DNA from: Devosia sp. SD17-2
GTDB taxonomy: Bacteria > Pseudomonadota > Alphaproteobacteria > Rhizobiales > Devosiaceae
DNA length: 64,000 nt
NCBI RefSeq assembly: GCF_029201565.1
Contig: NZ_CP104002.1
Span: 947,001 to 1,011,000 of the forward strand
Direction of reading: 5' to 3'
Of this stretch, positions 17,737 to 26,962 are shown piece after piece (position 1 is the first letter of the stretch; each line of letters begins with the position of its first letter). Below the pieces are notes generated by a model. That model had not been told where the DNA came from. It saw nothing but the letters and a program-made list of their open reading frames with translations, and ran no database searches. The translations under genes were made by a program, and so were the position numbers.

Positions 17737-19145
17737 CTTCCTTTATCGACATCGCCAGCGAAAATGCCATTTATCGCGGGCTGCGGACGCCCGAGGGTGA
17801 TCGCTTCCTTGGCATATCCTATGCAGAACCACCCATCGGTTCCCGGCGCTTCAAGCCGCCTGTGCCCCTTGCACATGCAGGCCTTGTGGACGCCACCAAG
17901 GTCGGTTTTGCGCCGCCGCAGCTGCGTCGTGCCATGCCCGATTGGGCGCCCAAAGGCGACGGTTTCGACACAGGCGAGGACTGCCTCAATCTCAACATCT
18001 ATACGCCCGCTGCAGACGACAAACGGCGGCCCGTGATTGTGCATGCCTTTGGCGGCGGATTTCAGACCGGCTCCGCCCATGGGACATTCCACGACGAGCC
18101 GGGGTTTACGGGCCAGGGCGACGTCGTTCTGGTGCGTCCGAATATGCGCGTCGGCGCCTTGGGCTTTCTCCATCTCGGGGAAAAGTTCGGCGCAGAATAT
18201 GCTGCGGCCAATCGGGGCATGCTGGATTTTATTGCAGCACTTCGCTGGGTTCACGACAACATCGCGGCGTTCGGGGGCGATCCTGATAATGTCACTCTCG
18301 TTGGCATGTCGTCCGGGTCCTTCACCATTGCCGCCCTCTTCGGCGTCGACGGTGTGAAACATCTTTTCCGCCGTGCCTGGCTGATGAGCGGGCCGGCAAG
18401 TCGCATCATCGCGCCCGACACTGCGAGTGCGCTTGCAGGCGATTTTCTCGAGCGCGCTGGGGTGTCTGCAGGCGATGTGGCAGCGCTGGAAGCTTTGCCG
18501 ATCGAGACGATCCTTGCCGTCCAGGACCAGGTTCTCGCGACCCATCTAGGCGAAAGAAACGCTCCGGGCGGGCGCACATTCGGCATTGTCCATGACGGGG
18601 CAAGCCTGCAGCGTCACCCGCTGGATGGACTGGCCGCAGGCACATTTGCCGAGCACCAGATCGTCGTCGGCTGGACCCGCGACGAGGCGCGCATGTGGTA
18701 CGCCTTCGGCATGATGCCGGAAGTGACCACGCGTGAGGCACTCCTGGCTTCGATTGCGCGCTTTCATCCCGACGACGCCGAGGCTGAACTTGCGGCGCTC
18801 GAAGCGGAGCTCCCCTTGCTCACGCTGACAGGTCTGGAGGAAGTTTTCCTCTCGCGGGCGATCTATCGCAACCCCTCCATCCGAACGGCGCAAACCCAGA
18901 TTGCTGCAGGGGGGCAGGCTTATGCCTACCAGTTCGAATGGGTCCCCGCATTTGAGGGTGGCCGCCTTGGCGCCGCTCACGGCTTCGATGAGCCCTTTGT
19001 GTTCAATAGCTTGAGCCGCGTGCCATTGGCGGTCGAAACGCCCGGCGCTCCTCTCCTGGCCAAGGAAATGTCCGAAGCACTTGTCACTTTCGCATCCACA
19101 GGCACGGCACCGCATTGGCCCACATCCTGGCGCATCTTTGGGTAA
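17733..19145 (+). CDS. Carboxylesterase, type B family
   Basis: A 470-residue alpha/beta-hydrolase without signal peptide. Early segment IYRGLRTPEGDRFLGISYAEPP is the type B opening; GEDCLNLNIYTP is its second signature; oxyanion region HAFGGGF; nucleophile Ser193 in GMSSG; catalytic His in GAAHGFDEPFVF near residue 430. The elbow reads GMSSG rather than the usual GESAG. The protein ends at HWPTSWRIFG, some 20-30 residues short of the typical end, so the C-terminus may be clipped. Being cotranscribed with the Dpp-type transporter, it probably hydrolyses an imported ester or lactone. Confidence 0.88.
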   Translation: MTSFIDIASENAIYRGLRTPEGDRFLGISYAEPPIGSRRFKPPVPLAHAGLVDATKVGFAPPQLRRAMPDWAPKGDGFDTGEDCLNLNIYTPAADDKRRPVIVHAFGGGFQTGSAHGTFHDEPGFTGQGDVVLVRPNMRVGALGFLHLGEKFGAEYAAANRGMLDFIAALRWVHDNIAAFGGDPDNVTLVGMSSGSFTIAALFGVDGVKHLFRRAWLMSGPASRIIAPDTASALAGDFLERAGVSAGDVAALEALPIETILAVQDQVLATHLGERNAPGGRTFGIVHDGASLQRHPLDGLAAGTFAEHQIVVGWTRDEARMWYAFGMMPEVTTREALLASIARFHPDDAEAELAALEAELPLLTLTGLEEVFLSRAIYRNPSIRTAQTQIAAGGQAYAYQFEWVPAFEGGRLGAAHGFDEPFVFNSLSRVPLAVETPGAPLLAKEMSEALVTFASTGTAPHWPTSWRIFG

Positions 19146-19253
19146 ATTGTCCGAGTGGGGCGGTATGCCAGTGTTGATGTCTCGCGGGAGTGGCCTTGGA
19201 GGTGATGATAAAGGTGGCGCTTGAGCAGGTACCTGCCGCGCGCCAGATTTTCT

Positions 19254-19272
19254 CTTTACATGTGATCTAGAA
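19254..19272 (+). promoter_or_regulatory. CTTTACAT-N3-ATCTAGAA motif, copy 1
   Basis: This 19-base block is repeated, with the same spacing, at 23101-23119. Here it sits about 85 bases before the likely start of the hydroxyacid-oxidase gene. The TTTACA portion could serve as a -35 element. The second copy adjoins a FadR-type regulator gene, so both are candidate operators of that regulator. Confidence 0.55.
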
Positions 19273-19357
19273 TACAGCGAGAGTTCGTCGAGTGGCGCGT
19301 GTGCAACGCGCGCCGCGCGTCGTGACGATTTCTCCTGCAGAGGGTCGCTTGGGCAAG

Positions 19358-20521
19358 ATGAGGGTAGAGAGCGCCGTCAATACGGACGATATCGCGGCTC
19401 TTGCGCGCCGATATCTGCCGAGAATTGCGTATGATTTTATCGACGGTGGCGTGGACGGCGAGGGCGGGTTGGACCGTAACCGGCGGGCGTTCGAGCGCTA
19501 TCAGCTGGTGCCGCGCTATCTCGTGGATGTCGAAAAGCGGACGCAGACGACACGCCTTTTCGGGCGCAGCTATGCCTCCCCGTTCGGAGTGTCGCCGATG
19601 TCGATCGCCGGTTTTTTCCGGCCGGGGGCAGATGTGATGATCGCTCGAGCGGCGGCAGCCCTTAATGTGCCCTATGTTATGTCGAGCGCCAGCTGCAGTT
19701 CCATCGAGGCGGCTGTTGCGGAAGCGCCTGAGAACACCTGGTTTCAGGTCTATGGCACGCGCAATCCGAAGATCACCCTCGATCTGGTTAAGCGCGCCAC
19801 CCGCCTCAACGTTCCGGTGCTGGTCCTCACAGTGGATACGCCGGTGATCGGCAAGCGCGAGCGCAATATCCGCAATGGCTTCCGTCGACCCATGAAGATG
19901 ACGCCAGGTGTGATCATGCAGGGTTTGAGCCGCCCGGGCTGGACCTGGCGTTATCTCAGGGCGCGGGGCATTCCGATGATGGAGAACTGGGCGCCCTATG
20001 CCGCGCCGGGCGCGGACGCCAATGCGGTGGCCGACCTTTATGGATCGCAGACGCCGGCACCGGGCCAGACCTGGGACGTGCTGCGGCTGGTGCGCAAGGC
20101 GTGGGCGGGGCCGCTTGTGGTCAAGGGCATTCTCCACCACGAGGACGCCCAGATGTGTGTCGACCTCGGTGCGGACGGAATGCTGATTTCCAACCATGGC
20201 GGGCGGCAACTCGATGCTGCACCGGCGCCGATCGATGTGCTGCCGCGGATTGCTGACGCGGTAGGTCACAAGGCCGAACTGCTGATCGACAGCGGCTTTC
20301 GACGGGGCAGTGATATCGCGAAGGCGCTTTGCCTCGGCGCGAAGGCGGCATTCATCGGCAGGCCGGTCATGTTTGCCGCCGCCGCGGCGGGCGAAACGGG
20401 CGTCCGAAAAGTTCTCGATATCTACCGGCAGGAGCTCGGCCTGCTTATGGGGCAGATGGGCTGGGCCGACGTCGATTGCGCCGGCCCGTCGAACATTGTC
20501 GAGACGCGCGGCCGGGGCTGA
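19358..20521 (+). CDS. FMN-dependent alpha-hydroxyacid oxidase/dehydrogenase
   Basis: A 387-residue TIM-barrel flavoprotein of the lactate dehydrogenase/glycolate oxidase family. Conserved segments: RIAYDFIDGGVDGE at the start, PFGVSPMS, VYGTRNPKITLDLVKRA, VLTVDTP, LVVKGIL (FMN lysine) and the active-site ISNHGGRQLD (His base and Arg), then LIDSGFRRGSDIAKALCLGA. I choose ATG 19358 because homologous sequence begins there; a GTG at 19292 would add 22 residues rich in Arg. It oxidises a 2-hydroxy acid to a 2-oxo acid, the acid being unknown. It starts downstream of the motif shared with the next ABC operon. Confidence 0.92.
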   Translation: MRVESAVNTDDIAALARRYLPRIAYDFIDGGVDGEGGLDRNRRAFERYQLVPRYLVDVEKRTQTTRLFGRSYASPFGVSPMSIAGFFRPGADVMIARAAAALNVPYVMSSASCSSIEAAVAEAPENTWFQVYGTRNPKITLDLVKRATRLNVPVLVLTVDTPVIGKRERNIRNGFRRPMKMTPGVIMQGLSRPGWTWRYLRARGIPMMENWAPYAAPGADANAVADLYGSQTPAPGQTWDVLRLVRKAWAGPLVVKGILHHEDAQMCVDLGADGMLISNHGGRQLDAAPAPIDVLPRIADAVGHKAELLIDSGFRRGSDIAKALCLGAKAAFIGRPVMFAAAAAGETGVRKVLDIYRQELGLLMGQMGWADVDCAGPSNIVETRGRG

Positions 20522-20536
20522 GCCGACTGGCGCCGA

Positions 20537-21232
20537 TCAGTGGATGTCCTGCACGCGGGACAAGGCCTCGCGCATATGGGCACTGGTAAACCCGGGTGCC
20601 CGCGCCATATCGAGGATGATCTTCTCGCGTCGTGTGACCAGATCGATGGCGTCGGGCAGTCGTCTGACTGCCTCTGCGGGAATGACGACCGCGCCATGGT
20701 AGTCGGCGTGGATGACACCATCGTGCCCGACCAGCATGCCGAACACATTCACATCGCCGCCCATGGCGACCATGTGCACATGGGCATGGCTGGGAACAAC
20801 GCGCCCGCCGATGATCTGGAACCCCGGCGCCAGCATGTCGCAATCGCGATAGGATCCGTTGGTGACGCAGCCCAATACGCCGAGGCCCTTGTGAACCGTG
20901 GTCTGAACTTCGCCCCAGAAGGCGCCATAGCCCGGCTTGTCGTCGATATCCTGGAGCAGGGCGATTGTCGGCAGGTCTCCTGCCTCGACATAGTCGTACC
21001 ATTCCTGGCGGGAAGGGATGGGGCCGCGCGGTGGTTCCTTGGACCGGATCAGTCCGGTGCGTGCCAGGCCGACAATGGGCGCCAGCGTCCGATCGGCTGC
21101 TACCATCTGTTCGACGGTGAAGCCGATGGCCCGCCGCTCGGGGACGATCAGCTCCAGCCCGTTGCATATGGTGGGCGTATCCCAGGCCCTCAGGGCGTCG
21201 AGATCAGCGGCGGAGAACGGATAATCGGACAT
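20537..21232 (-). CDS. RraA family protein
   Basis: A 231-residue protein of the RraA-like/HMG aldolase fold. Family segments: LRAWDTPTICNGLELI, GYGAFWGEVQTTVHKGLGVLG followed by GSYRDCDML (the Arg-Asp pair that binds substrate and metal), and LVGHDGVIHADYHGAVVIP. Shine-Dalgarno AAGGAG sits before the ATG. Proteins of this family act as 4-hydroxy-4-methyl-2-oxoglutarate/CHA aldolases, oxaloacetate decarboxylases or RNase E inhibitors; the company of a 2-hydroxyacid oxidase and a PDC-hydrolase-like enzyme favours an enzyme role. Convergent with the oxidase (15-base gap) and divergent from the amidohydrolase. Confidence 0.9.
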   Translation of the reverse strand: MSDYPFSAADLDALRAWDTPTICNGLELIVPERRAIGFTVEQMVAADRTLAPIVGLARTGLIRSKEPPRGPIPSRQEWYDYVEAGDLPTIALLQDIDDKPGYGAFWGEVQTTVHKGLGVLGCVTNGSYRDCDMLAPGFQIIGGRVVPSHAHVHMVAMGGDVNVFGMLVGHDGVIHADYHGAVVIPAEAVRRLPDAIDLVTRREKIILDMARAPGFTSAHMREALSRVQDIH

Positions 21233-21355
21233 TAACTGGCTCCTTGTGAAGGGAATAGCGACGGGTCGTGGTGGCGGTCAGGGGCAGGCCCAACTGGACA
21301 CGATCTTCAATGGCGTGGATGATCGGCGTCGTGGCGCGGTCGTTGGGGAGGCAAC

Positions 21356-22213
21356 ATGGCCTATCTCGTGCAGCGTGATAGGACTTCCAGGCCCGGCCTT
21401 GTCCTGCCGAAGCTGGCATGTGACTGCCATGCGCATATCTTCGGGCCGGCAGATGCCTATCCGTTTGACCCGGAGCGAGCCTACTCGCCGCCTCCAGCGA
21501 CGGTTTCGCAATATCTCGATATGCTGGCGACGGTCGGGATTGAACGGGCGGTGATCGTGCAGCCGAGCGTCTATGGGCGAGACAATCGCTGCACTCTCGA
21601 CGCCGTAGCAGAGATCGGTCTCGACCGGGCTCGCGCCGTTGTTGCGGTCGCGTCGGAGACGGGCAAGGCCGAGCTCGCCCAGCTCCGTGTGCAAGGCGCA
21701 CGTGGGGTGCGGCTCATGCGCGGTGGCAGCGACCCTCTGTTCCTCGACCAGTTGAAGGTGCTTGGAGGCGTGCTCGCCGATCTTGGCATGCACATCCAGC
21801 TCTATGTCAGGCCGGACGTGTGGCTCGCATTGCTGCCGGTTCTCGAGGCGAGTGGGGTTGAGGTGGTGCTGGATCACCTGGCGCATCTGACTGCGGATCA
21901 TGCCGCCGAAGCCGACCATATCGATGCCTTGTGCGCAGCTCTCGACCGCGGTCGCATCTGGGTCAAGCTCAGTCAGTACAAGGCATCGCTCACCAATTAT
22001 CCATTTCTTGACGCGACGCCTCTGGTTGCGCGGATCGCCGCCCATGCGCCCGATCGCTGCGTCTGGGGGACTGACTGGCCTCACCCCAATCTGACCGGCC
22101 ATATGCCCGATGATGGCGAACTGGTGGATCTGATTGCCGGGTGGGCGCCTGATCCGACGATGCGGCAGCGTATCCTCGTGGATAATCCAGCGCGGCTCTA
22201 TTGCTTCGATTGA
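21356..22213 (+). CDS. Amidohydrolase family protein (2-pyrone-4,6-dicarboxylate hydrolase-like)
   Basis: A 285-residue TIM-barrel hydrolase. Metal-site motif CDCHAHIFGP (His25, His27), VVLDHLAH, and GTDWPHPN with the catalytic Asp near residue 240. The phrase FDPERAYSPPPATVSQYLDMLATVGIERAVIVQPSVYG is typical of the cog3618 lactonase/LigI group, which opens lactone rings. GGGGAGG precedes the ATG. Divergent from the RraA-like gene across 123 bases, so both probably share control. A lactone derived from a sugar acid or aromatic is the likely substrate. Confidence 0.9.
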   Translation: MAYLVQRDRTSRPGLVLPKLACDCHAHIFGPADAYPFDPERAYSPPPATVSQYLDMLATVGIERAVIVQPSVYGRDNRCTLDAVAEIGLDRARAVVAVASETGKAELAQLRVQGARGVRLMRGGSDPLFLDQLKVLGGVLADLGMHIQLYVRPDVWLALLPVLEASGVEVVLDHLAHLTADHAAEADHIDALCAALDRGRIWVKLSQYKASLTNYPFLDATPLVARIAAHAPDRCVWGTDWPHPNLTGHMPDDGELVDLIAGWAPDPTMRQRILVDNPARLYCFD

Positions 22214-22313
22214 AGCCGCTCTCCGTCCGCAGGGGCCACGCCACAGCGTGCTGAGGGGCGGCGGTCCCCGGCACTCTCCATTGCTGCTCGACATATTGCG
22301 CATCAGGCCCTCG

Positions 22314-23075
22314 TCATCCTGCCGCTTCGTTCCAATAGGAGGCCGCCATGCGGGCGTTGCGGCTGAGCATGGTCGACATCGCCGCGCGCGCTGCCGGGCC
22401 ATCGCGGCCGGCGATTGCTTCCGCCACCTTCAGGTGTCCGGCACGCGACACCGGATCATGGGCCGGGCGCATGACGCCGTACTCGTAGGAGACCCGAAGC
22501 GTCGTCAGGATCAGCTGGCGCATCTGCTGCATGACCTGGTTTTGCGTGGCCTCCAGGATGGTCACGTGGAAGGCGCAGTCGGCACGGAAAAGGGCGGCGA
22601 CATCCCCGGTTTCCGGGTGCATGGTCCGCGCTGCATCGAGGATGACAGCGCGCTGCGCCTCGGTCGCGCGATGGGCCGCAAGCTCAGCCGCAGCGGGCTC
22701 GAGGATTGTCCGGACCTCCGTCGTCTCAGCAAAGATGCGCCGCATCCGCGGATGGTCGGCCTGGTGCCAGGCGACGACATCCCCGTCGAGCAGGTTCCAC
22801 TCATCGACCGGCGTCACGCGCGTGCCATAGCGCCGTGCCGTGCGGAGCAATCCCTTGCCGGAGAGGACTTTGATCGCATCGCGCAAGGTTGTGCGGCTCA
22901 CGCCGAGGGTTTCGACGAGCTGCGGCTCGGTGGGAATGACGCCGCCGGGGGGGAAGCGGTCGTTGGCAATCCAGCGTCCCAGAGTGTCCACGGTTTCGCG
23001 CGCCACCCCCGTGGGGAGCGGTGAGGCCACGTCAAACGGCGTCGTCAAATCGATTAGAGAAGGGGTGTTCTTCAT
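22314..23075 (-). CDS. FadR/GntR family regulator
   Basis: A 253-residue regulator. The winged helix covers about residues 22-90 (RETVDTLGRWIANDRFPPGG, then VIPTEPQLVETLGVSRTTLRDAIKVL) and the FCD ligand domain the rest (EVRTILEPAAAELAAHRAT, FHVTILEATQNQVMQ, HLKVAEAIAGRDGPAARAAM). It is divergent from the family-5 ABC operon; its start is 26 bases from the CTTTACAT-N3-ATCTAGAA motif. FCD regulators usually respond to organic or sugar acids, consistent with a hydroxyacid oxidase and arabinofuranosidase in its neighbourhood. Confidence 0.9.
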   Translation of the reverse strand: MKNTPSLIDLTTPFDVASPLPTGVARETVDTLGRWIANDRFPPGGVIPTEPQLVETLGVSRTTLRDAIKVLSGKGLLRTARRYGTRVTPVDEWNLLDGDVVAWHQADHPRMRRIFAETTEVRTILEPAAAELAAHRATEAQRAVILDAARTMHPETGDVAALFRADCAFHVTILEATQNQVMQQMRQLILTTLRVSYEYGVMRPAHDPVSRAGHLKVAEAIAGRDGPAARAAMSTMLSRNARMAASYWNEAAG

Positions 23076-23100
23076 TGTGACCTGGCTGAGAGAACCGCAT

Positions 23101-23119
23101 CTTTACATCGTATCTAGAA
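23101..23119 (+). promoter_or_regulatory. CTTTACAT-N3-ATCTAGAA motif, copy 2
   Basis: Sixteen of nineteen bases match the copy at 19254-19272, the three differences all falling in the spacer. TTTACA (23102-23107) followed after 16 bases by TACAGT (23124-23129) would make a reasonable sigma-70 promoter for the binding-protein gene, with ATCTAGAA inside the spacer where a bound repressor would block polymerase. Confidence 0.6.
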
Positions 23120-23185
23120 GCGGTACAGTACTCTGGCAAAAGAATAGCGGTGCGCGACAAAGCAGCACCAACGGAGGAGAGAGAT

Positions 23186-25066
23186 ATGCGTATTCTACGT
23201 AGTCTAGTCTGCCTTGCATTCGCCTTGCTCTACACTGGCCCCGTCTTGGCGCAGAGTGCGTCGGCCATTCCCCGCAATGAGACCCTGATCGTCGAAAACC
23301 CGGAGGGGACGATCAAGAATGCCGGCTGGTTCAATATCTGGGCCACCAATGCGGGTGGCCAGTCCACCGGCCTGCACCAGTTGGCAATGGACACGTTCTG
23401 GTACATCGATCCCGATCACGGCCTTGATGGCGTGTGGGACAATTCGTTGGCTTCCGAGCCGCCGATCTACAATGACGATTTCACGGAAATGACGGTCAAA
23501 CTGCGGCCGGGCATCTTCTGGAGCGACGGTGTCGAGTTCACGTCGGACGACGTCGTCTTCACCACTGATACGCATCTGGCGACCAATGGCCTCGTGCGCA
23601 GCGCCCAGCATCAGCTCAACGTCGAAGGCATCGAGGCGCCCGACAAATACACCGTCATCTACAAGCTCAAGGCGCCGAACTCGCGCTTCCACTCGCTGTT
23701 CACTGTGCGCTGGAATGCTGCGTGGATCATGCCCAAGCACATCTTCGAGGGTAAGGATCCCCTGACCTTCGATTTCAATCCACCGGTTTCCCTGGGCGCC
23801 TATACGCTGCACAGCTACGACCCCAACGGACAGTGGTTCACCTGGCAGAAGCGCGAAGACTGGGAGCGCACCACGCTGGCCCGTTTTGGCGAGCCCGGGC
23901 CGAAATATGTCACTTATCTTGATCCGGGGCCGCCGGATAAGCGCGTGATTGCCCAACTCAATCACGACCTAGACGTCATTCACGACACTTCGCCCGAGGG
24001 TGTGTTCTCGCTGGTCAAGGACTCGCCGACATCTAAGGGCTGGTTCCCGGGCTTCCCGTATGGCCACCCCGACCCGACACTGCCGCAGGTGATTTTCAAT
24101 CACCAGAACACCAAGTTCCAGGATCGCGACGTCCGCTGGGCTCTCGCTCTGGCTCTCGATATCAAAGCGATCTCGATGGCGTCCTATCGTGGCGCTGCGA
24201 CCCTGTCGGCCATCGCAGTGCCACCCACCGGCACAGCCCCTGAGTATTATCACAAGCCAATGCTGGAATGGCTGAACGCCTTCGAGCTGGACACCGGCAA
24301 GCAAACCATCAAGCCGTATGATGCCACGATCGGCACGCAGATCGCCGAGATGCTGCGCCCTTCGGTCGGTGACCAGATCCCCAGCGAGCCCGATGCCATC
24401 ACCGCGGCCTTCGGCACTGGCTGGTGGAAGCAGGACCAGCAGGCGGCAGCAGAACTGCTCGAGCGGGCCGGCTATACCCGCCAGGGCAATGACTGGTACA
24501 TGCCCGACGGTCAGCGGTTCTCGATCAGTGTAATGGTCGAGGGCGAGGCCCGTCCGGTGATGACCCGCGCGGGGTCGATGATCGCCGAACAATGGCGGCG
24601 CTTCGGGATCGACGCGACGACCGACTCTGCGCAGGCAGCGTTCCTGACCCGCCGGAACGGTGGTGACTTCGAGACAGCGATATCCTGGAGCGTCGAGACC
24701 TGGGGCGGTCATCCCGACCTCAGCTTCTTCCTCGATAGCTGGCACTCGCAGTTCGTCAAACCGGCCGGCGAGGTCCAGACCCCGCGCAACTGGTCGCGTT
24801 GGTCGAACCCGGACCTCGACAAAATCATCGAGCAGATCCGTGCGATCTCGTTCGACGATCCGCAGGGGGTCGAGCTGGGCAAAGAATTCGTCAAGCTCGC
24901 CGTCGAGGAAATGCCGATTATCCCGTTGATGTCCTACAACGTCTTCACGATGACGGACGACACCTACTGGACGGGCTATCCGACGGCGGAAGATCCCTAC
25001 ACCAATCCTGTGCCGAACTGGGCAAACTCCCGGTACATGATGGTGCGCTTGCAAGCCGCTGAGTAA
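23186..25066 (+). CDS. ABC transporter substrate-binding protein (family 5, long)
   Basis: A 626-residue periplasmic protein with signal peptide MRILRSLVCLAFALLYTGPVLAQ. GGAGGAGAGAG before the ATG at 23186 decides the start. It has the family-5 pattern MTVKLRPGIFWSDGVEFTSDDVVFT but is about 100 residues longer than DppA and rich in Trp, like the subgroup that binds oligosaccharides (for example XlnP/CebE-like or oligogalacturonide types). A GH51 arabinofuranosidase ends the same operon, so an arabino-oligosaccharide is a reasonable ligand, by inference only. Confidence 0.92.
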   Translation: MRILRSLVCLAFALLYTGPVLAQSASAIPRNETLIVENPEGTIKNAGWFNIWATNAGGQSTGLHQLAMDTFWYIDPDHGLDGVWDNSLASEPPIYNDDFTEMTVKLRPGIFWSDGVEFTSDDVVFTTDTHLATNGLVRSAQHQLNVEGIEAPDKYTVIYKLKAPNSRFHSLFTVRWNAAWIMPKHIFEGKDPLTFDFNPPVSLGAYTLHSYDPNGQWFTWQKREDWERTTLARFGEPGPKYVTYLDPGPPDKRVIAQLNHDLDVIHDTSPEGVFSLVKDSPTSKGWFPGFPYGHPDPTLPQVIFNHQNTKFQDRDVRWALALALDIKAISMASYRGAATLSAIAVPPTGTAPEYYHKPMLEWLNAFELDTGKQTIKPYDATIGTQIAEMLRPSVGDQIPSEPDAITAAFGTGWWKQDQQAAAELLERAGYTRQGNDWYMPDGQRFSISVMVEGEARPVMTRAGSMIAEQWRRFGIDATTDSAQAAFLTRRNGGDFETAISWSVETWGGHPDLSFFLDSWHSQFVKPAGEVQTPRNWSRWSNPDLDKIIEQIRAISFDDPQGVELGKEFVKLAVEEMPIIPLMSYNVFTMTDDTYWTGYPTAEDPYTNPVPNWANSRYMMVRLQAAE

Positions 25067-25088
25067 TCGATACCCACGGAGCCGGCCA

Positions 25089-26093
25089 GTGCGGAACTAT
25101 GGTATTTACGTCGTCAAACGTTTCGGCCTGTTCGTGCTGGTCGTTTTCGTGGGTATTTCGCTTACCTTTCTGATCACGCATCTGACGCCCATCGATCCGG
25201 TCGAACAGATGATCGCTTCAATGACAGCCTTCGGGGATACCAGCCCCGAGGCCGTCGAGATGATGCGCGCGGCGCTGCGCGAACTCTACGGCGTCGAGGG
25301 CAATCTCTTCGAGCAGTACCTGAACTACTGGCGGCGCATGCTGGTCCTCGACTTCGGACCGTCGCTGTCGGCGTTTCCAACCCCGGTATCGGTGTTGATC
25401 GGTCGGGCTCTTCCCTGGACGATCGGGCTTCTGGTCAGCTGTACGCTGATTTCCTGGACGCTCGGAAATCTGCTGGGCGGGCTGTCCGGCTACTACCGCG
25501 ATAACCGCGCCCTGGGTGCGCTGGGCGTGGTGGCCATGGCGTTCCATCCGGTCCCTTACTACATCATCGCCTTCATCCTGCTCCTGCTATTCGGATTTCT
25601 CTGGCCGATCCTGCCGATCAGTGGTGGGGCAGGGCAGAACGTGGCGCCGGGTTTGACCTTTGAGTATCTCAGCGGCGTTTTCCGGCACGCGATCCTTCCC
25701 GCACTGTCGATCATCCTGGTCGGCGTCGGCGGCTGGTTTCTGGGGATGCGCGCGCTGGTTTCGAACATCGTCACCGAGGATTATGTGGCCTATGCCGAGC
25801 TTGCCGGAGTCTCGCGGCGGCGCATTCTGGTCTCCTATGTCATGCGCAATGCGCTGGTGCCGCAGGTGACGGGCCTCGCCATGTCGCTGGGCGGTATTTT
25901 CACCGGCGCAATCATCGTCGAGCAGGTCTTTGGCTATCCCGGCCTTGGTCGGCTGCTGGTTGGGGCCGTCTATTCTGCGGACTACAGCCTCGTCCTTGGC
26001 GTCACCGCGATATCGATCATCGCCGTGGCTGGGGCAGTGTTCCTGATCGACATTCTTTATCCGCTGTTCGACCCACGGATGCAGCTGTCATGA
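25089..26093 (+). CDS. ABC transporter permease (DppB type)
   Basis: A 334-residue inner-membrane permease starting at GTG (VRNYGIYVVKRFGLFVLVVFVGISLTF) with GGAG upstream. It has the periplasmic HLTPIDPVEQMIASM segment, and the EAA loop DYVAYAELAGVSRRRILVSYVMRNALVPQ. LGGIFTGAIIVEQVFGYPGLGRLL near the end is typical of the B-type subunit. Ends overlapping the next permease by four bases. Confidence 0.94.
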   Translation: MRNYGIYVVKRFGLFVLVVFVGISLTFLITHLTPIDPVEQMIASMTAFGDTSPEAVEMMRAALRELYGVEGNLFEQYLNYWRRMLVLDFGPSLSAFPTPVSVLIGRALPWTIGLLVSCTLISWTLGNLLGGLSGYYRDNRALGALGVVAMAFHPVPYYIIAFILLLLFGFLWPILPISGGAGQNVAPGLTFEYLSGVFRHAILPALSIILVGVGGWFLGMRALVSNIVTEDYVAYAELAGVSRRRILVSYVMRNALVPQVTGLAMSLGGIFTGAIIVEQVFGYPGLGRLLVGAVYSADYSLVLGVTAISIIAVAGAVFLIDILYPLFDPRMQLS

Positions 26094-26962
26094 GCTTCTT
26101 GACCACACTTCGCGACCTGCTGCGGTACAATTTGCAGTTTTCGATCGGCGCCACGCTGACCCTGGTGATCGTGATCCTGGCAGGGATGTCGTTCTTCTCG
26201 CCCTATGATCCGCTCGATACCTATCTTGTGCCGCTCGATATGCCGCCATCATGGCAATATCCGTTTGGCACAACTTCGCGTGGCCAGGATGCCTTCTGGC
26301 TGCTGACCTTCGCACTGCGCAACACGCTGTTGTTCGGGATTACCGTCGCGGTCCTTTCCCGGGTGTTCTCGCTGACCGTGGGACTACTCGCCGGCTATGT
26401 CGGGGGTCGAACCGATCGCGTGCTGATGGCGCTCAACGACACATTTATCGTCATCCCGCTGTTTCCGATCCTTGTGCTCTTTTACTTCGTGCTGCGCGAC
26501 CACATGAACTGGGCTCTGCTGGCGCTGGCCATGGCCAGTCTCGGCTGGGCCTATGACGCACGGTTGATCCGGTCGGTCATGATGAGCCTCAAGACCCGGG
26601 AATTCACCCGCACAGCGATGTTCTCGGGGATGAACGGGCCCGAGATCATGGTCAAGCAACACCTGCCTTTCGTGCTGCCGATCGTGTTCTCGACCGCGCT
26701 CAACAATATCAACTGGTCGATCGGCCTTGAGGTGACATTGTCGGTGCTGGGCTTCACCAATATCGATACGCCCACCGTGGGCACCATGCTGTTCTGGGCC
26801 AATCAGCACTCGGCGCTGATCTCGGGGGTATGGTGGTGGTATACCATCCCGACGGTCTTCATCATGCTGACCTTCATCGGCCTGTTCCTGCTGGCGGTAT
26901 CGCTTAATGACTACATCGATCCACGCAGCCGCATTGCGCGAATGGGTGGAGGATCTGCGTGA
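26090..26962 (+). CDS. ABC transporter permease (DppC type)
   Basis: A 290-residue membrane protein with about six helices. [20 protein letters not shown] is the C-type periplasmic motif (cf. GTDxxGRD), here with Gln for Arg. The EAA loop is [46 protein letters not shown] follows, the usual C-type end. ATGA overlap with the preceding permease; TGATG overlap with the ATPase. Confidence 0.93.
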   Translation: MSFLTTLRDLLRYNLQFSIGATLTLVIVILAGMSFFSPYDPLDTYLVPLDMPPSWQYPFGTTSRGQDAFWLLTFALRNTLLFGITVAVLSRVFSLTVGLLAGYVGGRTDRVLMALNDTFIVIPLFPILVLFYFVLRDHMNWALLALAMASLGWAYDARLIRSVMMSLKTREFTRTAMFSGMNGPEIMVKQHLPFVLPIVFSTALNNINWSIGLEVTLSVLGFTNIDTPTVGTMLFWANQHSALISGVWWWYTIPTVFIMLTFIGLFLLAVSLNDYIDPRSRIARMGGGSA

